Shown here piece after piece: positions 28,124-37,033 of a stretch of 64,000 nucleotides of DNA (positions within the stretch are counted from its first letter, which is position 1; each line of letters starts with the position of its first letter). Source of the DNA: Peptoniphilus_A genitalis (GTDB lineage: Bacteria; Bacillota; Clostridia; Tissierellales; Peptoniphilaceae); the NCBI RefSeq assembly GCF_949769225.1, contig NZ_CATKPB010000003.1, one strand, 5' to 3'. A program made the position numbers and the translations under genes. Under the pieces are notes generated by a model. The model saw only the letters and a program-made list of their open reading frames with translations. It ran no database searches and had not been told where the DNA came from.

Positions 28124-28447
28124 TTAAAGTCTAATATAAGCGTAGCCTTCGTTTTGAAGTCTTACGATTTTTGTAATAACTAAATCTTCAACCTTTATTT
28201 CTGAAGGAATTAGTTCTGGTGTAAGTTTGTTTTCTTCTAATGCTTTTTTACCGATTGTAATATTAACCTTAGGGTTTCCCATTACTCCATGGAAGTCAAC
28301 TCCTGAATATCTGTTAAATAATGCAGCAGCTTTTGACATTGCAATTATTTCAACTTGGATGTCTTCAATGTTATCTAATAAGTCTCTTACGTTTGATATT
28401 ACAGAAGACCATTTGTCTTGTTCTACTACGTGAAAAATTACCTTCAT
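28124..28447 (-). CDS. DsrE-family small protein
   Basis: 107 aa from ATG 28447; a GTG three codons upstream is less likely because AAGGAG lies 8 nt before this ATG. The alternating beta-alpha pattern ('MKVIFHVVEQDKWSSVISNVRDLL', 'QVEIIAMSKAAALFN') fits the DsrE/DsrF/YchN fold, small sulfur-relay or unknown-function proteins. No catalytic cysteine is visible, so a sulfurtransferase role is unlikely. It is a single-gene unit between murJ and rpoB. Confidence 0.7.
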   Translation of the reverse strand: MKVIFHVVEQDKWSSVISNVRDLLDNIEDIQVEIIAMSKAAALFNRYSGVDFHGVMGNPKVNITIGKKALEENKLTPELIPSEIKVEDLVITKIVRLQNEGYAYIRL

Positions 28448-28517
28448 ATTTATCACTCCTTATTAGTTAACATTTTACACTAATAAAGAGAAAAAGGAAA
28501 GCTTATTGAAAAATTTC

Positions 28518-30017
28518 CTACTTTTTAAAAACTAACTTTAATATTTCTCTAACTTCATCAACTCTTAAAAGGATAAGAAGGATAAGATAAATTCCACCAG
28601 CTACTATTATAGAAAGGAGAAGAGATAAGTTTATGCTTAGACTTCTTGTGAGGACTTCATAAACCAATCTTGATCCAAGAGCCATAGCTAGGGAAGCAAT
28701 TGTAATTTTTATAAAATTCATTAAAAGTTTTTTGTCAAACACATTTCCAATTAATCTTATTGATGAAAAATACATTGCAAGAGCTCCCACAATAAAAGAA
28801 ATTGAAGTTGCAAGAGCAATTCCCCTTATGCCCATGAGCTTTGAAAAAAGTAGTGCAAGGGCTACATTTATTCCAAGTATAATTACTGAATTATAAACAG
28901 GAGTCTTGTTGTCGCCTAGGGAATAAAAAGCTCTCGAAATAATTTCACGAACTCCAATACCTATTACACCAAAGGCAAAGAGAGATAAAACTGTGGCAGT
29001 TATCTTTGCATCTTCAACAGAAAATTCTCCCCCAACGAATAAAAGATTTACAATTGGGAAGGAAAAAACATAAAGTCCAAAAGCTGCAGGCACAACTAAA
29101 ATTATCATGCTGGAAAGACCTTCAGATAAGGAGGATTTTAAGTTAACTAAGTCCTTTTTGGATCCAAACTTGGCAAGCTTAGGATAAGTTGCAGTGATAA
29201 TTGAAGTTACAACAATTCCCGTTACAAAACTTTGAAGCTTGTAGGAATAATTTAAAATTGAAATCCCACCGGCATAGGCTCCCGATGCTATGGATCTTGA
29301 AATCATAAAGTTTATCTCAATAGCAGAAGTTGAAATCAAAATTGGAATAATAGAAGTAAATAACTTCTTCATGTCTTCATTAAAATCAATTGTTAAGGAA
29401 TGTTTGTAGCCAAGCTTCTTAATTGGCCTAATAAAAATTCCATATTGAAGTACAAAGGCAAGAAAAATTCCCACTGCAAGATAATTTATTCCCATCTTGT
29501 AGGCAAAACCCATAGAAATAATAATTATGATGTTCATAATAATTGAGTGAAGGACAGAAATTACAAACTTTTCATGAATTTGTAAGTAGGCCTTATAAAT
29601 AGAACTCACTGCAGTGACAGCAATTGATAACATAGCAACTCTTGATACAAAAATTGCAAGCTCAAGCTTTTCTCCAGAGAAGCCTTCAGCCATTAACTTG
29701 ACAAGAGGTCTTGCGAAAATAATAGAAATAATTGTAACAAGGGCAAAGGCAATAAAAATTATGTTTGATAAATTAGCAGTGAACTTATCAGCAAATTTTT
29801 TGTCCTCCCTCTCCCTTATGGAGTCGTACATTGGTATGTAGCCATTGGCAACGGCACCACTAATGACATTTGTAAAGGTCATGGGAAGTTGGAAGGCAAT
29901 TAAAAATATATCTGCCACCATACCAACACCAAAGAAGTAGGCAAGGGCCTTCTCCCTCAAGAGCCCAAAGACCTTGGAAAGGATTGTAATTATCATAAGT
30001 ATATAAGAAGTCTTCAT
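28518..30017 (-). CDS. murJ: Lipid II flippase MurJ (MviN family)
   Basis: 499 aa with about 14 hydrophobic helices. The N-terminus 'ILMIITILSKVFGLLREKALAYFFGVG' and 'GAVANGYIPMY' match MurJ/MviN, which flips the peptidoglycan precursor across the membrane. 'FYSLGDNKTP' is the conserved loop between helices 10 and 11. Monocistronic by spacing. A MOP-family polysaccharide exporter is the only alternative; length and motifs favour MurJ. Confidence 0.88.
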   Translation of the reverse strand: MKTSYILMIITILSKVFGLLREKALAYFFGVGMVADIFLIAFQLPMTFTNVISGAVANGYIPMYDSIREREDKKFADKFTANLSNIIFIAFALVTIISIIFARPLVKLMAEGFSGEKLELAIFVSRVAMLSIAVTAVSSIYKAYLQIHEKFVISVLHSIIMNIIIIISMGFAYKMGINYLAVGIFLAFVLQYGIFIRPIKKLGYKHSLTIDFNEDMKKLFTSIIPILISTSAIEINFMISRSIASGAYAGGISILNYSYKLQSFVTGIVVTSIITATYPKLAKFGSKKDLVNLKSSLSEGLSSMIILVVPAAFGLYVFSFPIVNLLFVGGEFSVEDAKITATVLSLFAFGVIGIGVREIISRAFYSLGDNKTPVYNSVIILGINVALALLFSKLMGIRGIALATSISFIVGALAMYFSSIRLIGNVFDKKLLMNFIKITIASLAMALGSRLVYEVLTRSLSINLSLLLSIIVAGGIYLILLILLRVDEVREILKLVFKK

Positions 30018-30039
30018 TTTTTCTCCTTTAAATAAAAAA

Positions 30040-30059
30040 ACTTGGGTTAAACCCCAAGT
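30040..30059 (-). terminator. Hairpin terminator upstream of murJ
   Basis: ACTTGGGGTTTAACCCAAGT followed by seven Ts on the minus strand. It lies 23 nt before murJ and would stop transcription entering from the palindromic-repeat region. Confidence 0.75.
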
Positions 30060-30144
30060 AATTATATAGTTATTTAATTTTATTTACAAGCTCACTTCTA
30101 TTGATTAATTGAAAATTATTTGCTAGACAAGGATTTAAAATTCA

Positions 30145-30241
30145 TTTCGAGTATAGTCGAATTCTTTTCGTTTTTTAACTTTCTTTCGATTATAATCGAA
30201 ATCATTTAGATTTTCATTATTCCTTTCTAGTATAATCGAAA
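30145..30241. repeat. Three palindromes in a 39-40-nt tandem array
   Basis: Imperfect palindromes of the form TTTCGANTATANTCGAAA at 30146-30161, 30184-30201 and 30225-30240, with centres 39 and 40 nt apart. The middle copy is a perfect 18-bp palindrome. No ORF covers them. Confidence 0.75.
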
Positions 30242-30294
30242 GTCTTGATTATTATTTCTGGTGGCTAATAAAATCAAGTGACATACAAATAAAA

Positions 30295-30320
30295 AAGCCT
30301 TGAGTCTAAACTCAAAGCTT
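30295..30320 (-). terminator. Terminator after the 85-aa membrane protein
   Basis: AAGCTTTGAG/CTCAAGGCTT stem (one bulge) with six Ts on the minus strand. Confidence 0.82.
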
Positions 30321-30326
30321 GTAATC

Positions 30327-30584
30327 TTATATTAAACTGTTAATAAGCATAGCGAGTGGAAAAATTATAATTAACAAAAAATTTAATATCCCAAACAAAA
30401 CTGACTTCTCTTTGATTGCGAAGATAAGACCAATAAGTCCTATGATCCTACAGATAAATAAACTTGTAAGACCTGTAGGTCTTAGGTTTGTAAAATTTTC
30501 AAAAAGATCTACTGGCAGCATATAAGAAATTATAAAAACTCCTATGCCAAGGAAAAATAATAATTTGCTAATATTCTTACTCAT
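30327..30584 (-). CDS. Small three-helix membrane protein, copy B
   Basis: 85 aa, three hydrophobic segments (about 8-24, 42-57, 62-83). It is clearly paralogous to the protein at 34324: both have 'LLFFLGI/YLFFVGF', '.LP.DLFE.F.NL.PTG', 'LFIC..IGL.GL.F.I.EK' and 'SILN' type blocks. It follows the ABC permease by 9 nt with a GGAGG ribosome site, so it is part of the efflux module. Function unknown. Confidence 0.72.
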   Translation of the reverse strand: MSKNISKLLFFLGIGVFIISYMLPVDLFENFTNLRPTGLTSLFICRIIGLIGLIFAIKEKSVLFGILNFLLIIIFPLAMLINSLI

Positions 30585-30593
30585 GATTACCTC

Positions 30594-33062
30594 CTAGTCA
30601 AATCCTCTTATCAAATCAATGGGATCAATCTTTAGAATATTTTTTAAAGATAAGTTGTAGATTAATATATTTATACCATAAATCAAAATAGCAAAAGCAA
30701 TGAAGTACTTATATTCAAAATAGGATAATAATATTTTCATATCCATTGTTGGTGAAATTTTTGCAATTATAAATAAAGCAGCTAAACTTACTATTAAAAC
30801 TATTGCCAGAGATTTTATTTCTTCTAAGATAAAATCTCTTGTGTACTTATATTTTAGTTCTTCCTCATCTATTCCACAAGACATTAAAGAACCAATTTCT
30901 TTTTTTCTTGCCATTAAACTTAAATTAATAGAAGAATATCCATTAGTTATGTTTAAAATTAAAATTATACTTGCTATAGAAATTATCATAAGGCCAAAAG
31001 TTTTTACATCTTTCATGCGATTTGCCTCTGCATCTTTGCTTGTAGTTAAATTATAAGTTTCATTGTAGGCAATGGATGAATCTAATCTCTCTTTAACTTC
31101 ATTCTTTATATCGTCTAACTTATTTTCATCAACTTGCATTGATAGTTCATAGGTGTTTCTTCTCAAGTCATTATTGTTTTTTAAATAATATTTATTCCAT
31201 TCATCTAATAATTTAAAATATGTTTCAAAATCAACATATAAATTCACATAAAAAGGTAGTCTTCTTTGCCTAAAGTCCTTTGTGTCATCGATTAATTTAT
31301 CTACTTTGATTGAATAATTGTAATCTTTTTTCTCTGTTATAGAGTAATTTAAACTATTTATGTTTTTAAAATATTTTGTTGTTTCTGATCCATCAATAGG
31401 TGCATTTGGATTGACTTGGACCCTATTTAATAGCAAAACCTCTCCCTTTTTACCACCTATTTTTTCAAAAGTTTGGTCATCTAAAGCCGTTATAATTCCG
31501 TCGAGATAAAAATCTTCGTCATTATCATAATATTTACGCATTTTGTCATCTAAATTAAGAGACCTAAACTCATCTGAATAATTTTGCTCCTTACTAAGAG
31601 AAATATATTTTTCAGTTGAAAGAAAAGCTCTGTCATTTTCTGTAGTATTTATTATGTCTTTTAAGACATCTGGAATCCCTGCTTCATTTGAATGGATCAG
31701 TATGTTAATATTCGTATTATAAGTGTAAGTGTTCTTCAGCCTATTGTACTTTGCCATAGAAAAAACTATCAAAAAAATTGAGACAATTATCATTCCAATG
31801 GCAGAAATATATCTCTGAGAGGAAATAGTTTTTAAATTATTTATCTTTAATTCCTTCCAAATATCTTTATTTCTCTTTAGCTTTCTATTTTTGTCATTAA
31901 AGTTGCCTTTTATACCATCAATTATATTTATCTTTGCAATTTTTTTAGCTGGAGCAAGTATTGCTATTAAAATTATAAAAAAGCAAATTAATAAAACTAC
32001 AAGTGAAAGGCTTGGCGAAAATTCTATATACTTGTACTTTTCCTCTTCCTCTACAATCCTTTGAAGACCAAGATAGAGGAGGTTGATTCCCCCATATCCG
32101 AAAACATGTCCCATAACTATTGGTAGAAGTGAAATTTTTAATCCATCTTTTAAAAGCAATTTATAAATTTGATAATCTGTTGAACCAATGGACTTGTACA
32201 TTGAAATTTCTCTTATCTTTCTTAGTCCCCAAACTGTAAAAATATTTTTTATAAAAAATATAAAAATAAGGATTGTAGCAAATATTAAAATAGAGTCTAC
32301 AATCACCTGCCTATTTTGTTGTAAAAGACTTCCATCAACATTATAGTAATCTTTCATTATTTCGCTAAATTCTAGTTCTACTTTATCTTTATTCAAGGCA
32401 AATGCAAGATCTTTTTCTAAATTCTCTTTATTATTGTAGGCTTTTCTAAAATTATTAAATCTTACAAAGCTATTAGTTTTTGCATTCTTTCCTATGACAG
32501 TAGAAGCATAAAAAATCTTCATATTCTCATTGTAAAGATTTTTTGTGAGACCACTTATTACATATTCTTTGCTATCTTTTCTTATAAATTCTTCATCTTT
32601 AGTAACACTTGAAACTGCTCTTATTTGTTTTCCATCAACCAATCTATTTCCAAATTCTACTTTTATCTTATCGCCAATTTTTAAATTTTCTTTTTTTGCA
32701 AGACTTTTTGGTATGGTAATTTCATTATCTTTTGCAGCAAAGCTTCCCTCTTTTAATATACTATCTTCTAACATCTTGTTAAAACCCTGGTCTATGTAAT
32801 TTACCACTAAGACATTTTGAGATAGCTTGGCAGAATTATTTTCTACTGCAACTTCTCCCACTTCTTTAATATTCTTTATTTCCTTTAGTTTACTTGATTC
32901 ACCAGAAACTGTATCAGACATAATTTTAGCATCATAAATTGATCTGTTCCTAAAATATTCATAATCAAACTTATTATTTACATATCCAATGTAAACACAA
33001 AATGTAAAGAAAATTGCAGTTATAAAAAGTGAAAGTGAGATTGAGAGATTCTTCTTATTCAT
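30594..33062 (-). CDS. FtsX-like ABC permease, copy B
   Basis: 822 aa from ATG 33062 (GGAG 9 nt upstream, overlapping the ATPase stop; upstream ATGs at 33077 and 33071 lack a ribosome site). One N-terminal helix, a ~220-residue extracytoplasmic domain, three helices around 260-380, a second extracytoplasmic domain, then helices near 690-800. 'SMYKSIGSTDYQIYKLLLKDG' and 'RKKEIGSLMSCGIDEEELK' are the paired FtsX/MacB-type motifs. Likely extrudes or detoxifies a peptide or lipid-like compound together with the ATPase. Confidence 0.88.
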   Translation of the reverse strand: MNKKNLSISLSLFITAIFFTFCVYIGYVNNKFDYEYFRNRSIYDAKIMSDTVSGESSKLKEIKNIKEVGEVAVENNSAKLSQNVLVVNYIDQGFNKMLEDSILKEGSFAAKDNEITIPKSLAKKENLKIGDKIKVEFGNRLVDGKQIRAVSSVTKDEEFIRKDSKEYVISGLTKNLYNENMKIFYASTVIGKNAKTNSFVRFNNFRKAYNNKENLEKDLAFALNKDKVELEFSEIMKDYYNVDGSLLQQNRQVIVDSILIFATILIFIFFIKNIFTVWGLRKIREISMYKSIGSTDYQIYKLLLKDGLKISLLPIVMGHVFGYGGINLLYLGLQRIVEEEEKYKYIEFSPSLSLVVLLICFFIILIAILAPAKKIAKINIIDGIKGNFNDKNRKLKRNKDIWKELKINNLKTISSQRYISAIGMIIVSIFLIVFSMAKYNRLKNTYTYNTNINILIHSNEAGIPDVLKDIINTTENDRAFLSTEKYISLSKEQNYSDEFRSLNLDDKMRKYYDNDEDFYLDGIITALDDQTFEKIGGKKGEVLLLNRVQVNPNAPIDGSETTKYFKNINSLNYSITEKKDYNYSIKVDKLIDDTKDFRQRRLPFYVNLYVDFETYFKLLDEWNKYYLKNNNDLRRNTYELSMQVDENKLDDIKNEVKERLDSSIAYNETYNLTTSKDAEANRMKDVKTFGLMIISIASIILILNITNGYSSINLSLMARKKEIGSLMSCGIDEEELKYKYTRDFILEEIKSLAIVLIVSLAALFIIAKISPTMDMKILLSYFEYKYFIAFAILIYGINILIYNLSLKNILKIDPIDLIRGFD

Positions 33063-33735
33063 TTTTCTCATCTCCAACTACTTTTCCATCAACAATTGTT
33101 ATTACTCTTTCTGCTTCTAAAGCTATGGACTCGTCATGGGTGATTACTATAATTGTCTGTTTTAAAGTCCTATTAAAATATTTTAAAATTTCAATTATTT
33201 CTCTTGAATTCTCTCGGTCTAGGTTTCCCGTTGGCTCATCAGCAAGTACAAGGGATGGAGAATAGATAAGACTTCTTGCTATGGCAACCCTTTGTTGCTG
33301 ACCACCTGATAGTTCACTTGGAAAAGAATCTAACTTATTTTCTATGCCAAGTTTTCTAACAATATCCAATAGGGCTTCATCATTAATTTTTCTCTTATCA
33401 AGCTTTAGGGGCAACTCAATATTATGCCTCACTGTTAAGTTGGGGATTAAATTATAAAATTGATAAATTAAGCCGACTTTTCTTCTCCTAAAGAGAGCTA
33501 ATTCTTTTGATGAATATTTTGAGATGTCATTGCCGTCTATAAATATTTTTCCAGAACTTGGATTGTCCACACCACCCAACAAGTGAAGAAGAGTTGACTT
33601 GCCTGATCCACTTGGTCCAACAATTGCAATAAATTCTCCTTTTTCTATTTTTAAATTAACATCATCAATTGCTCTTACAAGATTTTCTCCACTTCCATAA
33701 GTTTTTGATAAATTTTCAACTCTAACAATTTCCAT
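33055..33735 (-). CDS. ABC transporter ATPase (MacB/BceA type), copy B
   Basis: 226 aa. Walker A GPSGSGKST (about 40-48), Q-loop 'LIYQFYNLIPNLT', signature LSGGQQQR, Walker B 'LVLADEPTGNLD', H-loop 'ITHDE'. Stop overlaps the permease start by 8 nt. The nucleotide sequence is almost identical to copy A at 37026, while the permeases have diverged strongly. No sensor kinase is intact upstream of this copy. Confidence 0.95.
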   Translation of the reverse strand: MEIVRVENLSKTYGSGENLVRAIDDVNLKIEKGEFIAIVGPSGSGKSTLLHLLGGVDNPSSGKIFIDGNDISKYSSKELALFRRRKVGLIYQFYNLIPNLTVRHNIELPLKLDKRKINDEALLDIVRKLGIENKLDSFPSELSGGQQQRVAIARSLIYSPSLVLADEPTGNLDRENSREIIEILKYFNRTLKQTIIVITHDESIALEAERVITIVDGKVVGDEKNE

Positions 33736-33782
33736 ATGTACCTCCCTCTATTTGTATCAATAATAAAGGGTTAAAATGACTT

Positions 33783-33988
33783 TTAAGTGACATTGTAAAA
33801 TTTAATTTTAAAAATCGCACCATCTTTTCCATTTTTTACAGATATATCTCCATTGTTCGCCTCAACAATAGATTTTGCCATGGCAAGGCCAATGCCAAAG
33901 CCCTTAGAGTCAGGACTCTTGTAAAATCTTTCAAATATTTTTTTGAAGTTCTCTTCTTTAATACCTCCACCATTGTCTTCAATGATTA
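33783..33988 (-). pseudogene. Sensor histidine kinase, 3' fragment
   Basis: About 68 codons of the ATPase domain of a histidine kinase, nearly identical to the 3' end of the intact kinase at 37982: GGGI...F.KIFERFYKSPDSKGFGIGLAMAKSI. Homology stops abruptly near 33988. Remnant of the duplication that made the two efflux modules. Confidence 0.88.
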
Positions 33989-34254
33989 GACTTGATCATT
34001 TGTCTATAAGCAATTTGATGCTACTAACCAATAATTACACTTATAGTATACCATTATCATTTATATTAAAAACAGACCCTTTACGGATCTGCTTGCTTTT
34101 AAATATTTATTTTATTTTCTCAAGAAGAGAAACTGATTCCATACGGCTTGAGTGGTCAGTATTGATATAATTTGAAATTTCTCAAAAGCCTCGTATGTGG
34201 GAACAGGTCAATCAGTATACATAATATGATTTTTTATATCATTTTGGGGCAAAG
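33989..34254. other. Intergenic region with gene debris
   Basis: About 270 nt. A hairpin with a T-run on the minus strand lies at 34073-34091. On the minus strand 34110-34160 reads 'TDHSSRMESVSLLEKIK' followed by a stop, a short protein tail that slightly resembles the end of RlmD-type 23S rRNA methyltransferases. Too short to call. Confidence 0.35.
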
Positions 34255-34281
34255 AAAAAACAGCCCACAAAAGAGCTGTTT
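34255..34281 (-). terminator. Terminator after the 87-aa membrane protein
   Basis: AAACAGC/GCTGTTT stem with six Ts on the minus strand, about 40 nt after the stop at 34324. Confidence 0.8.
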
Positions 34282-34323
34282 AAATTACTATCTTCTTGTC
34301 TTAAATAGACTTCTCCTATATTT

Positions 34324-34587
34324 TTACAGTCTCAAATGAGGTCCTGCATACATTGCTATAGGAAGGAGCAACATCAACAGTATGTTTAAGATACTAAAAA
34401 GTTTATTCTTCTCTCTTATTCCAAACATTAAACCAACTAATCCTATTAAGGGGCAAATAAATAAAGTAGCAATTCCTGTTGGCATTAAATTAATGAACTT
34501 TTCAAACAAGTCTTGTGGTAAAAAGCAAATTACAATTGAAAATGCAAATCCAACAAAAAATAAATATTTACTAATTTGTTTTTTCAT
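34324..34587 (-). CDS. Small three-helix membrane protein, copy A
   Basis: 87 aa from ATG 34587 (AGAGGA upstream; ATG 34602 has no ribosome site). Three hydrophobic segments and the same conserved blocks as the copy-B protein at 30327. It is the last gene of the RR-HK-ATPase-permease operon, the same position as its paralogue, so it is a fixed part of the module. Function unknown. Confidence 0.72.
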   Translation of the reverse strand: MKKQISKYLFFVGFAFSIVICFLPQDLFEKFINLMPTGIATLFICPLIGLVGLMFGIREKNKLFSILNILLMLLLPIAMYAGPHLRL

Positions 34588-34606
34588 AAAAAATCCTCTC
34601 ATATAA

Positions 34607-37033
34607 TTAAATCACTCTAATAAGTTCTATCGTCGGCTTATTTAATATTCTCTTTAATGAGAAATAGTAAATCAAAAAGTCTATCCCATATACTATTAAA
34701 GAAAATCCTAAAAACATTTTATAGTCATAGTAGATCAACAAGTTTTTCAGAGTAAATGAAGCTGAGGATTTAGATATCACAAACATTACTAGTATACTTA
34801 TTAAGATAGCGAGTATAAAGGACTTTAATTGCTCTATAATGAATTCTTTTTGATAAAGATTTTTTAATTCATTTGTATCCATGCCACAAGAATATAAACT
34901 CCCTATTTCCTTTTTTCTATTCATTAAACTTAAATTTATTGATGAATATCCATTTGTAACATTTAACAAAAATATAATAACACCTATAGTAGCTATAAGT
35001 TTTTCAAATGATTTTTGTTCCTTTTCATTATCAGCTTTAATATCTAGTTCTGTAGAAATACTAAATTTGTCGCTAGGTGAAATTTCTTCTCTTAAAAATT
35101 TTTCAATATATGATTTTACATCATTTGTTTCTTCCTTATTTACAGCCATGCGCAAATCGTATGAATAGTTTGTACTTTTTGCTTCATTAGAAACTTCCAT
35201 AATTCTATAAAAGGTATCAAAATCGGTTAAAATTTTCACCTCATTAGGCATAGTTCTATGTTGAAATTTTCCCAAATCTGAAACAGTCTTCGAAATTTCT
35301 ATCTCAGTCTCATAATCATTAGCGAATTTTATCTTTATTTTTACTGGATCACTAAATAATGGTATCTTTTTAGCCTTTGAAATGGGTTCTAAAGGATCTT
35401 GTTGTGTCATATTATAAAGAATAAATTCTCCTTTTTTACCTCCCAAACTTTTAAAATCTTTTTCCTCTAAGACTATAAACGATCCATCAAGGTAATCTCT
35501 TCCAATTTCTTTAGCAAGTATGTCATCAGGTACATAATCTTTGAATTCTTTAGAAAAGTCTAGATCATTCTTAACTTGTACATATTTTTCCCTAGAAATA
35601 TATGCTCCTTGATTTGGAATTTCTTCTTTTATTTGATTTAGTAATTTAGGCACTTCCTCTTTGTTACTATCATATTCAACAAGAATATTATATCCATCGT
35701 AGAAATATCTATAATCCGCCTGGTATTTTATCATTCCCATAATGATTATAATTACAGAAATAATAATTATGCCTACTGAAGATACATATCTTTGAGACTT
35801 TATTGACTGTATATTATTAATCTTCAATTCTCTCCAAATATTATTTTTCTTTCGCTTCTTATCTTTGTAGAAATCTAAATTTCCTTTAATTCCATCAATG
35901 ATAGATATTTTAGAAATTTTCTTTGCGGGTTTCATAATAGAAAGAGCAACTATTAAAAAAGTTATAAAAATAACTAAAATAGAAAGAATAGGACTAAAAT
36001 AATTAGACACAAACTTTCCCGTTCCTTGGCTATACTGAAGAAACCTAAATAATTTTAAAATAACACCATATCCTAGGAAATGTCCTAAAATAATAGGTAG
36101 AAAGGATAGAAATATTCCTTCTTTTAGGAGCAATAAGTAAATTTGTAGGTCTGTTGTACCGATAGATTTATACATGGAAAGCTCTTTTATCTTTCTAAGT
36201 TCCCAAACCAAAAATATATTTTTTGTAAAAAATACAAATAAAGCTATAGAGCCTACAACAGCAAATATGATTGTAGAATTAGCTATTATATTATGTGGAA
36301 AATCATACTCTACACCATAGCGTTCTACAAGTTCTGGATTCAAAACAATATTACTACTTTTACCTAATTTACGGTTAACCTCATTTTGCAATTCATCTAT
36401 TCTTTTATAAGCATCTTCAAAATCATTAAATTTCAAATAAACTTTTGCAGCTTTTATATCGTTTTTTGTTGTCAACCCATAACTTATACCACTATACTTA
36501 TTATAAATATCTTCATATACCCCAACTATTTCATACTCTTTGCGATCAATGATTTGGTATGATTCTTTGTCCGTAAGCGTACTATCAGCGTCAATTACTT
36601 CATCATCAACAATTCTATTTCCAAAATCAATATTAATTTTATCTCCTAGCTTTAATTTATTTTTATTAACTATATTTTTAGAAAGAACTATTTCTCCATC
36701 TTTTTTAGCAAAACGACCATCTACTAAGTCTGAAAATTCTCTCATTTTATTAATATCTTGGTCTTGATAGTTTATAGCAATTAAGTCATTTTTATATTTT
36801 GCCGATTCGGGTTTAGTTGACGCTTTTCCTACAAGCTTTATTTCATCAATCTCTTTTAATTTTTTAATATTATCAGCAGTTAGGTCTCCATCAATTTCTG
36901 CGTCATAAAAATTATAGGACATGAATTTCTCATTATTGTGTTTAAGACTTATATAACCATAGTAAAAAACCACAGTAAAAAATAAACTAACTATTAATAG
37001 TGAGATGAAAATCGGGAAGTTCTTCTTATTCAT
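34607..37033 (-). CDS. FtsX-like ABC permease, copy A
   Basis: 808 aa from ATG 37033. Same architecture as copy B: N-terminal helix, large extracytoplasmic domain, helices near 260-380, second extracytoplasmic domain, C-terminal helices. Motifs 'SMYKSIGTTDLQIYLLLLKEG' and 'RKKEIGSLYSCGMDTNELK' align with copy B, but the extracytoplasmic domains differ considerably, so the two permeases may recognise different compounds. Its start overlaps the ATPase stop. Confidence 0.88.
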   Translation of the reverse strand: MNKKNFPIFISLLIVSLFFTVVFYYGYISLKHNNEKFMSYNFYDAEIDGDLTADNIKKLKEIDEIKLVGKASTKPESAKYKNDLIAINYQDQDINKMREFSDLVDGRFAKKDGEIVLSKNIVNKNKLKLGDKINIDFGNRIVDDEVIDADSTLTDKESYQIIDRKEYEIVGVYEDIYNKYSGISYGLTTKNDIKAAKVYLKFNDFEDAYKRIDELQNEVNRKLGKSSNIVLNPELVERYGVEYDFPHNIIANSTIIFAVVGSIALFVFFTKNIFLVWELRKIKELSMYKSIGTTDLQIYLLLLKEGIFLSFLPIILGHFLGYGVILKLFRFLQYSQGTGKFVSNYFSPILSILVIFITFLIVALSIMKPAKKISKISIIDGIKGNLDFYKDKKRKKNNIWRELKINNIQSIKSQRYVSSVGIIIISVIIIIMGMIKYQADYRYFYDGYNILVEYDSNKEEVPKLLNQIKEEIPNQGAYISREKYVQVKNDLDFSKEFKDYVPDDILAKEIGRDYLDGSFIVLEEKDFKSLGGKKGEFILYNMTQQDPLEPISKAKKIPLFSDPVKIKIKFANDYETEIEISKTVSDLGKFQHRTMPNEVKILTDFDTFYRIMEVSNEAKSTNYSYDLRMAVNKEETNDVKSYIEKFLREEISPSDKFSISTELDIKADNEKEQKSFEKLIATIGVIIFLLNVTNGYSSINLSLMNRKKEIGSLYSCGMDTNELKNLYQKEFIIEQLKSFILAILISILVMFVISKSSASFTLKNLLIYYDYKMFLGFSLIVYGIDFLIYYFSLKRILNKPTIELIRVI

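Noticed and set aside
34100..34200. Fragment of an RlmD-type 23S rRNA methyltransferase ('TDHSSRMESVSLLEK')
   Set aside because: Only about 17 residues read in frame and the match is from memory of a loose motif; noted as debris only.
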